From BS750m-G4 sp964472195 (GTDB lineage Bacteria; Bacteroidota; Ignavibacteria; Tepidaquicellales; Tepidaquicellaceae), in contig CAYYJH010000025.1 of NCBI GenBank assembly GCA_964472195.1, positions 1 to 33,146 of the forward strand: a stretch of DNA of 33,146 nt. The letters are read 5' to 3'. A program made the translations under genes and the position numbers. Positions 9,235 to 17,959 of the stretch are shown piece after piece (position 1 is the first letter of the stretch; each line of letters begins with the position of its first letter). The notes beneath the pieces are model-generated. The model was not told where the DNA came from and ran no database searches. It saw nothing but the letters and a program-made list of their open reading frames with translations.

Positions 9235-9840
9235 ATGAAATCTGTAGGAAAAATTCTTTACAAATATAGAAGTTATACTCCAATACCTTTTCTTCTAATT
9301 ATGATCGTTTTCGCAACTCCGAATATTACAAGCATTATAATAGGTTTGACTATAGCTTTAATCGGAGAATCTATTAGACTATGGGGAGTTAGTTATTTCG
9401 GAAGTGTTTCGAGAGCAACTACACAGTTTGTCGAAGCAAGCTTGATAACTCAAGGACCGTTCTCGTATTTAAGAAATCCACTGTACATAGGAAATATTAT
9501 GATTTATTTCGGACTTGGAATAATGAGTCTGGCATTATTTCCCTATCTGCAAATATTCGCACTCATATATTTTACGTTTCAATACTATTGTATAATTTTT
9601 AATGAAGAGGAGTATCTGTATTCTAAATTTCAGGATGCTTTCACTGTTTACAAAAGCACTGTGAAAAGATTCCTTCCTCAGATAAATAGTATACCCGAAG
9701 AAATAAGATCAAAACTCTCTTTTAATTTAAGGAGTGGATTAAAATCAGAAAAGAGAAGTCTGCAGGCAATAGTAATTACTATACTGATATTACTAATACT
9801 TTACTTATTAGATTTGAAATTGTGGATACTCTTTGTATAA
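9235..9840 (+). CDS. ICMT/PEMT-type membrane methyltransferase
   Basis: This 201-residue membrane protein has the signature of isoprenylcysteine carboxyl methyltransferase and phospholipid methyltransferase relatives: GPFSYLRNPLYIGN (about 79-92), followed after two hydrophobic segments by an EEEYL...F...Y...V.RFLP pattern (about 124-146) that contacts S-adenosylmethionine. There are N-terminal membrane segments (about 15-50) and a last one at the C-terminus (about 179-199). Bacterial members of this family methylate varied lipids or small molecules; the substrate here is unknown. Its place just before lpxB suggests a lipid or envelope substrate, which is inference. Confidence 0.8.
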   Translation: MKSVGKILYKYRSYTPIPFLLIMIVFATPNITSIIIGLTIALIGESIRLWGVSYFGSVSRATTQFVEASLITQGPFSYLRNPLYIGNIMIYFGLGIMSLALFPYLQIFALIYFTFQYYCIIFNEEEYLYSKFQDAFTVYKSTVKRFLPQINSIPEEIRSKLSFNLRSGLKSEKRSLQAIVITILILLILYLLDLKLWILFV

Positions 9841-9858
9841 ATTTTCTAACGTCAATAA

Positions 9859-10995
9859 TTGCAAGATAAAGAAAAGAAAATATTCATTGTTGCAGGAGAG
9901 ACTTCGGGAGATACACACTCTTCCAATCTTGTAAAACATATAAAAGAAATTTTACCTGCTATAGAAATTTCGGGAATCGGTGGTAGTTATTTACAAAATG
10001 AAAATGTAGATTTAATTCATAACTATGAAGAAATAAATTACATCGGTTTTTCATCGGTTATTAAAAATCTACCTAAGATAAAAAAGATCTTATCTGAAAC
10101 AGTAAATCACATTAAGAAGACTAATCCGGATGTTGTAATTTTAGTAGACTTCCCCGGTTTCAACCTCAAGCTCGCTGAAAAAATAAGAAAGTTCTATGAT
10201 GGAAAAATTATATACTATATTTCACCGCAATTATGGGCTTGGCACAAAAGTAGAATCAAAAAGGTCAAGCAGTATATCGATAGGATGCTCGTTGTTTTCC
10301 CGTTTGAAATTGATTTTTATAAAAAAGAAAACATCAAAGCCGATTTCGTCGGTCATCCCTTAATTAATAGAATTGATGACTACCTAAAAAAGAATAAAAA
10401 AATTAAATCGACTAAATTCAGGATCGGTCTATTACCGGGGAGCAGAATGGAAGAGGTTAAAAAGATACTACCCCTTCTATCAGAAGTAGCTGAAAAATTT
10501 CAAAAAGAAATCAGAGCAGAGATCAACATTCTTTGTCCTGAAAATATTAACATTGATATTTATAAAAAAATAATAAGAGATAGAGACTTCAATCTTATTA
10601 GAAGTTCAGCAGGAGACAATTCAAATTACAAATTTATTCAAAATTCCGAACTGTTATTTACAAAATCGGGCACATCCACTTTAGAGTGTGCTTTAATTGA
10701 AACACCATTTTGTGTTGTATACAATACAACCCCCTTTAATTATATCATCGGTAAAAAATTGATTAAAGTTGAGCACATCGCTATTGTAAATATTCTTGCA
10801 GGGAAAAAGATTGTGAAGGAATTTATACAAAAAGATTTCAACGAAAATAATTTACACTTCGAGGGTATGAAAATCCTTACGCATGAAAATTACAGAAAGC
10901 AAATGTTAGGCAATTTTAAAAACTTAAGAGCCATCTTAACTAAAAGCCAGCCAATCGTAAATGCTGCTGATATTATTTGCAGTTACTTAAAATGA
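9859..10995 (+). CDS. lpxB: Lipid-A-disaccharide synthase
   Basis: LpxB joins UDP-2,3-diacylglucosamine to 2,3-diacylglucosamine 1-phosphate to make the lipid A disaccharide on the cytoplasmic face of the inner membrane. The 378-residue length is normal. Family motifs are clear: GETSGD (13-18), ISPQLWAWH, GLLPGSRMEEV and the nucleotide-sugar-site KSGTSTLE. The start is TTG at 9859; it places the GETSGD motif at the usual distance from the N-terminus, and no upstream ATG fits. The stop overlaps the ATG of the DUF374 gene in an ATGA junction (10992-10995). Confidence 0.95.
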   Translation: MQDKEKKIFIVAGETSGDTHSSNLVKHIKEILPAIEISGIGGSYLQNENVDLIHNYEEINYIGFSSVIKNLPKIKKILSETVNHIKKTNPDVVILVDFPGFNLKLAEKIRKFYDGKIIYYISPQLWAWHKSRIKKVKQYIDRMLVVFPFEIDFYKKENIKADFVGHPLINRIDDYLKKNKKIKSTKFRIGLLPGSRMEEVKKILPLLSEVAEKFQKEIRAEINILCPENINIDIYKKIIRDRDFNLIRSSAGDNSNYKFIQNSELLFTKSGTSTLECALIETPFCVVYNTTPFNYIIGKKLIKVEHIAIVNILAGKKIVKEFIQKDFNENNLHFEGMKILTHENYRKQMLGNFKNLRAILTKSQPIVNAADIICSYLK

Positions 10996-11600
10996 AAAAT
11001 AAATTTAAGAATAAGTTTCTGAATTTTTCCGGAAAGTATCTTTTACCTACATTAATTAATTTAAACAACATTGTTCTTCGTTTACAAGTAGTTAATAAGC
11101 CCGTTGACTTATCGAATAAAATTTTTATTTTCTGGCATGCAAAAATGCTAACCGGATGGTGGCTGTTCAAGAAAGAAAAATGCTTTGCCCTCGTATCAAA
11201 AAGCAAGGACGGTGACATCCTCACCCGATTATTACATAAATGGAAATACGACGTAATCAGGGGGTCCAGTTCTAAAAGAGGAAAAGAAGCATTGGAGCAA
11301 ATCATAGGAGAAATCACTGATGGTAATTCAGTAGTACTGACTCCAGACGGTCCAAGAGGTCCCACTAAAGAAATAAAAAACGGTGCTTTGATTATTTCTA
11401 ACAGAACAGGGTATCCTATCATACCAGTTAAGATCAATTACTCGAAGAAAAAGATTTTAAATAAAAGCTGGGATAAGTTTGAAATACCTTTACCATTTTC
11501 AAAATGTGAAGTATCTTTTGGGAAACATTTCTATTATAAAGAATTTTTATATGATAAAGACCTTTCTAACTTTAAACAAGAAATTTCTTCACAAATGTAA
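10992..11600 (+). CDS. DUF374 lysophospholipid/lipid A acyltransferase-like protein
   Basis: This protein of about 202 residues belongs to the DUF374 family, distant relatives of LpxL and PlsC acyltransferases. It shows FWHAKM with the catalytic-type His, SKSKDGDILTRLL, the conserved RGSSSKRG, and TPDGPRGP near the middle. Members are thought to acylate the lipid A/Kdo region or another lipid in the inner membrane. I chose the ATG at 10992, which makes a 4-base ATGA overlap with lpxB, over the in-frame TTG at 10977 that would add five residues. Its place between lpxB and lpxK supports a lipid A role. Confidence 0.88.
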   Translation: MKNKFKNKFLNFSGKYLLPTLINLNNIVLRLQVVNKPVDLSNKIFIFWHAKMLTGWWLFKKEKCFALVSKSKDGDILTRLLHKWKYDVIRGSSSKRGKEALEQIIGEITDGNSVVLTPDGPRGPTKEIKNGALIISNRTGYPIIPVKINYSKKKILNKSWDKFEIPLPFSKCEVSFGKHFYYKEFLYDKDLSNFKQEISSQM

Positions 11601-11619
11601 AAATGGGGATTGATAAAAG

Positions 11620-12660
11620 TTGTTTAAATATTTCAGATTATTATTACTACCCCTTTCGTTATTTTATGCTCTGTACAACTGCATAAAAAACAAACTGTAT
11701 GATCTTGGTTATTTGAAATCAGTACGCGTTTCAAAACCCGTAATATCACTCGGTAATATATCAACCGGAGGAACAGGTAAAACGCCTTTTGTAATTCATC
11801 TTGCCGAATATTTCTTAAAAAAACAAAAAAGTGTTGCTATCATATCAAGAGGATATAAAAGAGACTCAAAAGATCTTCTCCTGGTGTACAATGGGAATAA
11901 AATGCTTTGTAGTGTGAAAGAATGCGGTGATGAACTTTACATGGCAGCAGAAACAATAAAACACAACTACAAAAACTTTTTTGTTGCAGCTTGTAATGAT
12001 AGAGTTAAAGCAGCAGAAATGCTTATAAAAGATTTTTCACCCGATGTTATTTTACTTGATGATGGTTTTCAGCATAGAAGAATTGCAAGAGACCTGGATA
12101 TAGTTTTGATAGATGCACAGGATTATTATAATAACAAAATAAGTAATTCTTTATTCTTACCCGGCGGAAACCTTAGAGAATCATTCCGTGCCTTAAAAAG
12201 AAGTGATATTGTTATTCAGAATAACAAGACATCGAGCTATCCAGCATTAGCAAAGATTAAGAAATTTAACAAAGAAATCGTCACAATAAATTACAATGGG
12301 AATGCATTATTTAATCATTCTGGTGAATTACTAAACACAGAAAAGAATAACGCAATTGTTTTTTCAGGAATAGCAAATACAGATTCGTTTTACGATTTGT
12401 TATCAGACCTTAATATTAATATAAAAGAAAAAATTAAATTAAAAGACCACCAGAAATACACTATCAAGGATATTAATTTCATATTAAGTAAATATAAAAG
12501 TGATTACATTTTTGTAACAACAGAAAAAGACTTTGTAAAAATAAAAGAGTTCAAAGAATTCATAAATAATTATCCAGTATACTATTTGAAATTAAACATC
12601 AACATATCAGATAATTCCGATATACTGGAAAAAAGATTAGAACAATTTATAAATGAATAG
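11620..12660 (+). CDS. lpxK: Tetraacyldisaccharide 4'-kinase
   Basis: LpxK phosphorylates the 4' position of the lipid A disaccharide using ATP, the step after LpxB. The 346-residue protein has the family's N-terminal membrane-associated segment and the P-loop GGTGKT (50-55) within GNISTGGTGKTP. It also has the conserved SRGYKR, GDE and DDGFQHRR motifs and the C-terminal TTEKDFVKI block. The start is TTG at 11620; in-frame stops lie directly upstream. The 3' end overlaps the next gene by eight bases. Confidence 0.95.
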   Translation: MFKYFRLLLLPLSLFYALYNCIKNKLYDLGYLKSVRVSKPVISLGNISTGGTGKTPFVIHLAEYFLKKQKSVAIISRGYKRDSKDLLLVYNGNKMLCSVKECGDELYMAAETIKHNYKNFFVAACNDRVKAAEMLIKDFSPDVILLDDGFQHRRIARDLDIVLIDAQDYYNNKISNSLFLPGGNLRESFRALKRSDIVIQNNKTSSYPALAKIKKFNKEIVTINYNGNALFNHSGELLNTEKNNAIVFSGIANTDSFYDLLSDLNINIKEKIKLKDHQKYTIKDINFILSKYKSDYIFVTTEKDFVKIKEFKEFINNYPVYYLKLNINISDNSDILEKRLEQFINE

Positions 12661-13486
12661 ACTTAGCGTAATGAAAAAGAGTTTTCGTGAAAGAATTCAA
12701 TTTGCAATTAATAGCCTTTTAATCTGTACTATATTAATTTGCCCAAGCCTAATTATATATTCCTGTACAGGTTCACAAAATAATATTGATGTTGATTTAA
12801 CAATCGAAGAATTAAAACAACGAGTGAACATAAATTCATCTAAGATAAAATCATTAAAAGCCGAGGGTACTATAGACATTGAAACTCCTGAGATGAGTAA
12901 CTCAGGAACGATTACCGTAAACCTCTTAAAACCCGACAGTCTCTACACAAAATTGGAAGGTCCTTTCGGTATTGATGTTGCAGACATTCTTTTGACACGG
13001 AATAGTTTTATTTATTACAACGTCATGGACAACAGAGTCATTAAAGGTCCCTCAAGTCCTTTGAATGTCGGAGCAATAATGAGAATAAAATTAGACTTCG
13101 ATGATATAATTAATGGTTTTTCCGGAACTTTCTTTTTCAAAGATGTAACCTCAGATAATTCTAATTTAAAATCTGACGGAAACAAATACCTGCTAACAGC
13201 AAAAGATGATATTACCAAGGAAATAAAAAAGTATTGGATTGATTCAGATGATTTTTATATTACAAAGTACGTAATTATCGATTACAATAATAAAGTTTTA
13301 CTGGAAATGGAATACCTTGATTACAATTACAGAGACGGTGTTTACTTTCCGAACAGAATTTCTATTAGCAAACCGCAGGAGAATACATATATATGGTTAG
13401 ATTACACAATAAAATCTTTTAACAGTAAGGATTTAACTTTCAAATTTAAAATTTCAAGTAGTGCCGAAGTAATTATCTGGCAATGA
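12653..13486 (+). CDS. DUF4292/LolB-like outer-membrane lipoprotein
   Basis: This 277-residue predicted lipoprotein has a basic N-terminus, a hydrophobic stretch and a lipobox IIYSC with the lipidated Cys at residue 38. The mature part begins with a helical SKIKSLKAEGTIDIETPEMSNSGTI segment and continues as a beta-rich half-barrel, matching my memory of DUF4292, a LolB-like fold family of Bacteroidota/Chlorobiota. A role in lipoprotein or lipid handling at the outer membrane is inference from fold and context. The ATG at 12653 overlaps lpxK by eight bases. The in-frame ATG at 12671 would start with MKKSFRER and is an equally good signal peptide. Confidence 0.8.
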   Translation: MNRLSVMKKSFRERIQFAINSLLICTILICPSLIIYSCTGSQNNIDVDLTIEELKQRVNINSSKIKSLKAEGTIDIETPEMSNSGTITVNLLKPDSLYTKLEGPFGIDVADILLTRNSFIYYNVMDNRVIKGPSSPLNVGAIMRIKLDFDDIINGFSGTFFFKDVTSDNSNLKSDGNKYLLTAKDDITKEIKKYWIDSDDFYITKYVIIDYNNKVLLEMEYLDYNYRDGVYFPNRISISKPQENTYIWLDYTIKSFNSKDLTFKFKISSSAEVIIWQ

Positions 13487-14646
13487 TAAAAAAAGTAACT
13501 CTAATATTACTACTCTTTACATTCAGCGTAAATTTTCTTTTGAAAGCTGATTATGATTTAAAGAAAGATAAAGCTAAACAGATATACAATTTCAAAAAAG
13601 ATATCGAGATGTTAGAAGATTTGATTCTCAAAAACGATTTCCTAATAGATAAATACAAAAACGAACTCAAAAAATTTGACAACCAGGTCTCAATGATTAC
13701 AGAGCTCTTACAAAATGTAGAAGTCGATCAATTAGATTCAAAAGAAAAACTTTTGCTTGAAGAAGCCGAACTTATTAAAAGAAATAATAAACTTAAAAAA
13801 CTCAAATCAAAATTCAAACAAAAAATAATCTGGTTATACAAACACGGTGCCGGATACAATTTAGAGGTAATATTTTCTTCGGAGACACTAAACCAATTTT
13901 ATGTAAGACTCGAATATTTAAACAAAGTTTCACATATGCGTAAAAAAGATTTTGACAGAATCAGAAACAATCAATACTTGTTAGAAGAAAAAAAGAAAAT
14001 TTATAATCTCGAAGCAAGAGAAAAACTCGATTACATTACAAAAAAAAGAGAAGACCAAAGAACACTTCTCGAACAGAAAATATTAAACGAAAACACACTC
14101 AAGTCGTTGAATTACGAAAACGAAAATCTTAACAGGCAGATTGAACACAAAAGAAAGATGATAAACGAAATCGAGAACTATCTGTCAATCTTGAAAAGTG
14201 ATTTTATTTATGAAATCGACCAAAAGATAGATTATGCAGGTAAACCTTTTGAGAGTCTTAAACAAAAATTAATTATTCCTGTACAAAGCGTAAACATTTT
14301 ATCTGATTTTGGAGAATCTATTAATCCCGAGACAAGAACAATAACGTATAACAATGGAATAGATGTATCGATCGCAAAAGGTTCGGATGTAAAATGTGTT
14401 GCAACCGGTGTTGTTGAAGACATACAATTCATTCCGACGTTAGGAAATGTCATTATAATAAAACATGACAGTATTTATAAAACGATATACGCAACGGTCG
14501 AAGATATTACGGTCACAAAAAACAGCAGCGTTAACACCGGTATGATTATTGCAAAGACATCCGAGAATATCAACGGACAATCGTTTCATTTCGAGTTGTG
14601 GATAAACAATTATCCAACCGATCCCAAATTTTGGTTTAGAAGATAA
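13483..14646 (+). CDS. EnvC-like coiled-coil protein with degenerate M23/LytM domain
   Basis: This 387-residue exported protein has a signal peptide (about 1-22), a long coiled coil (about 25-245) and a C-terminal M23 (LytM) domain (about 260-387). That is the layout of EnvC-type activators of cell-wall amidases. The metal site is broken: the HxxxD motif reads NNGID, so the zinc His is Asn290 while Asp294 remains. The HxH motif reads SFHFE, so the catalytic first His is Ser367 while His369 remains. As in EnvC itself, it probably activates an amidase instead of cutting peptidoglycan. It overlaps the previous gene by ATGA (13483-13486). Confidence 0.88.
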   Translation: MIKKVTLILLLFTFSVNFLLKADYDLKKDKAKQIYNFKKDIEMLEDLILKNDFLIDKYKNELKKFDNQVSMITELLQNVEVDQLDSKEKLLLEEAELIKRNNKLKKLKSKFKQKIIWLYKHGAGYNLEVIFSSETLNQFYVRLEYLNKVSHMRKKDFDRIRNNQYLLEEKKKIYNLEAREKLDYITKKREDQRTLLEQKILNENTLKSLNYENENLNRQIEHKRKMINEIENYLSILKSDFIYEIDQKIDYAGKPFESLKQKLIIPVQSVNILSDFGESINPETRTITYNNGIDVSIAKGSDVKCVATGVVEDIQFIPTLGNVIIIKHDSIYKTIYATVEDITVTKNSSVNTGMIIAKTSENINGQSFHFELWINNYPTDPKFWFRR

Positions 14647-14655
14647 TAGATATTT

Positions 14656-15309
14656 ATGCATTTGGGAAATAATACAAAAAAGATTTCAATAATTTTACCC
14701 GTATACAACCGAAAGAAACTATTAAAGAGAGCAGTTCTATCAATTTTAAACCAGAGTTATAAAAACTTTGAGGTGATAATAGTTGATGACGGCAGTGAAG
14801 ATAAAGTTGAAAACTATTTATTCCCGGTATTAAAGAAATACGATTACTTTAAGTATGTAAGACATTCGAACAGGAAAACACCATTGTCGATGAACACCGG
14901 GATAAGATTAGCCGCAGGGGATTTCATAACGTTTCTTGATTCCGATGATGAATACGAAAAAGATCATTTAAAACATCGAATAAATTTTTTCAAAAATAAC
15001 AAAGAGGTTGATTTAATTTATTCATCTGCAACAATCATAGGTAAAGAGCAGGACTTTTTTGTTCCTGACGCAAGGAATAAGAAAAAACTTATTCACTTAA
15101 ATGACTGCATCATCGGGGCTACATTTTTTGGGAGAGCAGAAGTGTTTGACAAATTGAATGGTTTTAAAGACATTTACTCTTATGATTACGACTTTTATAA
15201 AAGAGCTAAAAGAATTTTTCACGTTAAAAAACTTGATATACCAACATACATATATTACAGAAACACACCAGACAGTGTTATTAACTTAATGAAGAAGGAG
15301 TTAACATGA
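14656..15309 (+). CDS. GT2-family glycosyltransferase
   Basis: This 217-residue cytoplasmic glycosyltransferase has the GT-A fold of family 2. The start ISIILPVYNRKKLLKRAVLS is followed by the NDP-sugar-binding VDDGS and the metal-binding DSDD (the DxD motif, about residues 95-98), with a family-typical YDYDFYKR near the end. It is shorter than many GT2 enzymes and has no membrane segment. The sugar and acceptor are unknown; nearby lipid A genes hint at LPS or another glycan. It ends in an ATGA overlap (15306-15309) with ribD. Confidence 0.88.
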   Translation: MHLGNNTKKISIILPVYNRKKLLKRAVLSILNQSYKNFEVIIVDDGSEDKVENYLFPVLKKYDYFKYVRHSNRKTPLSMNTGIRLAAGDFITFLDSDDEYEKDHLKHRINFFKNNKEVDLIYSSATIIGKEQDFFVPDARNKKKLIHLNDCIIGATFFGRAEVFDKLNGFKDIYSYDYDFYKRAKRIFHVKKLDIPTYIYYRNTPDSVINLMKKELT

Positions 15310-16400
15310 CGAAAGATGAAATTTTTATTAACGATTGCATAAAACTTGCTCAAAGAGGGAAAGGTCATACATCGCCAAATCCTATGGTAGGATGTATCAT
15401 AGAAAAAAATTATAAAATTCTCGGTAAAGGGTACCACAAAAGATATGGAGATGCTCATGCAGAAGTGAATGCAATAAAAGATGCGAAACGAAATAAACAT
15501 GATTTAAAAGGAACAGTTTTATACGTTAACCTTGAACCTTGCTGTCACTTCGGGAAAACACCGCCGTGCACTGATTTGATAATTGAAGAAGATATTTCCG
15601 AAGTTATCATAGGAATGAAAGACCCAAACTATCTTGTCAGTGGAAACGGTATTAAAAAATTAGAAGAAGCCGGTATAAAAGTCAAATTCGGAATCCTCGA
15701 AGACAAATGTAAAGAGTTGAATAAGTTTTATATAAAATACGTAACAGAAAAGCTTCCTTACGTTACCTTGAAAATTGCCCAGAGCATAGATGGTAAGATT
15801 GCTTTACCAAACTTCGATTCCAAATGGATTTCCGGGAAGAAATCAAGAATATTCGTGCATAAACTCAGGAGTGAATATGATTCTGTTCTAATCGGAACGA
15901 ACACTGCAAAGTACGATAATCCCGAGCTGACCGTTCGTGAAGTGAAGGGCAGGGATCCAATGCGTTTCGTAATCGACAAGGATTTCAAACTATATAAAAA
16001 TAATCTTAAACTTTTTTCCGATTCAAGTAACGCAAATACTTTTTTAATTACTTCAAAGAAAAAGCAGGCAAAAAAACACCATGAAGGATTTACAGCAATA
16101 TATTTAAAAGAGAAAAAGAATCGAATTAGCTTGAAGAAGATATTAAAAACAATATACAAGTTAAACATTTCAAGTGTACTTGTAGAAGGTGGTGGAAATT
16201 TATTTTCACAGTTTGCTGAAACAAATTTATTCGATGACTTGTATTTGATAGTTTCACCAAAAATAATCGGCAAAGGGATCTCATCTTTCAAAGATTTTAA
16301 AATAAATAGTTTGAAAAAAGCAAAAAAATTATTATTGATAAAAAAAGTAACTTCTGATAACGATTTAATTCTGCATTATAAAAACACTAAAAATTCATAA
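15306..16400 (+). CDS. ribD: Bifunctional riboflavin deaminase-reductase RibD
   Basis: RibD catalyses deamination and then reduction of the pyrimidine intermediate in riboflavin synthesis. The 364-residue protein has both domains. The N-terminal zinc deaminase has His51 and the proton-shuttling Glu53 (AHAEV), and PCCHFGKTPPC with zinc Cys79 and Cys88. The C-terminal NADPH reductase (about 145-360) includes LKIAQSIDGKIA, the KWISG motif and LVEGGG. It overlaps the glycosyltransferase by four bases and sits three bases before ribE. No FMN riboswitch is seen upstream, as expected for an internal gene of a run. Confidence 0.96.
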   Translation: MTKDEIFINDCIKLAQRGKGHTSPNPMVGCIIEKNYKILGKGYHKRYGDAHAEVNAIKDAKRNKHDLKGTVLYVNLEPCCHFGKTPPCTDLIIEEDISEVIIGMKDPNYLVSGNGIKKLEEAGIKVKFGILEDKCKELNKFYIKYVTEKLPYVTLKIAQSIDGKIALPNFDSKWISGKKSRIFVHKLRSEYDSVLIGTNTAKYDNPELTVREVKGRDPMRFVIDKDFKLYKNNLKLFSDSSNANTFLITSKKKQAKKHHEGFTAIYLKEKKNRISLKKILKTIYKLNISSVLVEGGGNLFSQFAETNLFDDLYLIVSPKIIGKGISSFKDFKINSLKKAKKLLLIKKVTSDNDLILHYKNTKNS

Positions 16401-16403
16401 CAC

Positions 16404-17027
16404 ATGTTTACAGGAATAGTAACAGATACAGGAAAAATTATCTCGATGAAACAAAAAGGCGACAGCATTGCATTTGTTGTACAACCAACTAAACGAAGAT
16501 ATTTAAAAGATACAAAAACCGGTGACAGCATGGCTATCGATGGTGCATGCATGACAATAGAGAAAACAAAAGATAATAAATTTCAGTTTACGACTATTAA
16601 GGAATCATTAAGTAAAACCAATCTCGGTTACTTAAATAAAGGCAGTTACGTTAACCTTGAGAAGCCGATGAAAATAAACTCAACCCTCGACGGTCACATA
16701 GTACAGGGACACGTCGATACAACGGGTACCATTGAGAAAATAAACCGCTTGGAAGACAGCTGGGAATATTTCGTGAAATTCTCATCGAAATTTAAAGACA
16801 ACATAATTTATGTTGGTTCAATCTCAATCAACGGAATCAGTTTAACGATTGCAGAAATTGTTAGAGAGACTAAGAGATCAGTTCTAATTAAAGTAGCAAT
16901 CATTCCACACACATACGAAGTAACAAACTTTAAATACCTTAAACCAAAAGACCCGGTGAACATCGAGTTTGATATGATGGGGAAGTATGTAAAAAGAATA
17001 ATAGGTGGGGAGAGAGGGAAGACATAA
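16404..17027 (+). CDS. ribE: Riboflavin synthase alpha chain
   Basis: This enzyme converts two 6,7-dimethyl-8-ribityllumazine molecules to riboflavin. The 207-residue protein has two tandem lumazine-binding domains. The first begins with MFTGIVTDTGKI and includes DSMAIDGACMT; the second includes GHIVQGHVDTTGTI and the matching GSISINGISLTIAE repeat. Length is normal. It is the last gene of the plus-strand run, directly after ribD. Lumazine synthase (ribH) and ribBA are not in this window. Confidence 0.96.
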   Translation: MFTGIVTDTGKIISMKQKGDSIAFVVQPTKRRYLKDTKTGDSMAIDGACMTIEKTKDNKFQFTTIKESLSKTNLGYLNKGSYVNLEKPMKINSTLDGHIVQGHVDTTGTIEKINRLEDSWEYFVKFSSKFKDNIIYVGSISINGISLTIAEIVRETKRSVLIKVAIIPHTYEVTNFKYLKPKDPVNIEFDMMGKYVKRIIGGERGKT

Positions 17028-17063
17028 AGAATAATAACATTTCAGTAAGATTGTTGATAATTC

Positions 17064-17116
17064 TTAGAAAAATTTTTATTTTAAAAAAATTAATAAGTCG
17101 CAAAATATTTTTCTAA
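17064..17116. repeat. Imperfectly spaced inverted repeat after ribE
   Basis: TTAGAAAAAT (17064-17073) is repeated in perfect inverted form at 17107-17116, 33 bases later. The intervening sequence is almost pure A/T. It may be a weak transcription end for the ribE run or the edge of the accessory island. Apart from this, I see nothing in 17028-17208. Confidence 0.3.
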
Positions 17117-17208
17117 ATATTAGAAAGTTACAGTCAAATTAATAGTCATACATAAAAGATAAGAAGAAACAATAGATAGAATGTTAGCAGAATACCAAAA
17201 TATGTTAA

Positions 17209-17606
17209 TTCCAAACAAAACATATTTCGAGTAGTCAACAGAATCAAAGAATAAATGCTATAAAGTTCTATTATGAAAAACTATTAGGCAGAAATAAACA
17301 ATTTTGTACTCTGAATCATCCACAAAAAGAAAAGAAGTTACCAAAGGTTTTAAGCAAGAATGAAGTAAAAAATATAATTAATTCCTGCAATAATATTAAG
17401 CATCATTGTGTTTTAATGTTGATATATTCAGTCGGATTAAGACGAAGTGAATTAATTGATTTAAAAGTTTCTGATAAGGAACGGATTTAAGATATATTCA
17501 AGAACTGCTGGGACACAATAGCTCGAAGACTACTGAAATCCACACCCATGTATCAAAAAAAGCACTTGATAAAATAAGGAATCCAGTTGATGATTTTTTT
17601 GAATAA
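17209..17606 (+). pseudogene. Tyrosine recombinase remnant with internal deletion
   Basis: Two fragments of a XerC/D-like tyrosine recombinase lie in different frames. The first (17209-17477) holds the end of the SAM-like DNA-binding domain (NAIKFYYEKLLG) and the start of the catalytic domain, with LPKVLSKNEV and SVGLRRSELIDLK, which contains the first catalytic Arg. The second (17478-17606) reads GTDLRYIQELLGHNSSKTTE and ends with IHTHVSKKALDKIRNP and a stop. Roughly 100 residues between them, including the conserved HxxR box, are absent, and the join shifts the frame. The usual catalytic Tyr (IYTH) is His. The N-terminus is also missing. It cannot be active and marks an old mobile or integron-like insertion. 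Confidence 0.85.
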
Positions 17607-17636
17607 AAAAGGTTTAATTGTAAAATAAAAACAAAA

Positions 17637-17685
17637 TATAAACAATTGTGCTTATACCTCCAAAATGGCTGAGTATAAACAATTG
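17637..17685 (+). repeat. 12-bp direct repeat
   Basis: TATAAACAATTG occurs at 17637-17648 and again at 17674-17685, just after the recombinase remnant. It could be part of a recombination site or a short duplication. No clear attC or att structure could be assigned. Confidence 0.5.
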
Positions 17686-17728
17686 AATATACATAATCGT
17701 TAGCGCTCAGGCTAAAAAAAGGACAACA

Positions 17729-17959
17729 ATGAACATTTCGTGGAACATAACAGATAAAGATATTCAGAAAATAAAGAAAGTTCTGGTTGAAAATGAAAAT
17801 CCTTTTCTAATTAAACGTAGTGAACGGAATGTTCAAAGACAAAATATTGTGATTAATGAAGATATAATAATCAAAACCAAAGAGTTGCAAGCCGCTAATT
17901 CGCTAATAAAACTATTCGCGCATTCGAGGCTAAAGAGTTGCAAGCCGCTAATTCGCTAA
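17729..17959 (+). pseudogene. ORF truncated by the palindromic repeat array
   Basis: This 76-codon ORF has two parts. Codons 1-50 (WNITDKDIQKIKKVLVENEN, then NPFLIKRSERNV) look like the natural N-terminus of a Bacteroidota protein I recall only as hypothetical, which is normally longer; no function can be given. Codons 51-76, starting KELQAANS, are translated purely from the repeat units that begin at 17879, and the stop also lies in the repeat. The gene therefore appears to have been cut by arrival of the repeats. Its missing 3' part is not found on the far side of the array in this window. Confidence 0.55.

Noticed and set aside
15758..16291. 177-codon minus-strand ORF inside ribD
   Set aside because: It lies fully within a clearly recognised ribD and has no family features.
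17674..17715. Possible integron attC site (GTTAGCG after the TATAAACAATTG repeat)
   Set aside because: GTTAGCG does not fit GTTRRRY and no matching RYYYAAC partner lies at a suitable distance.
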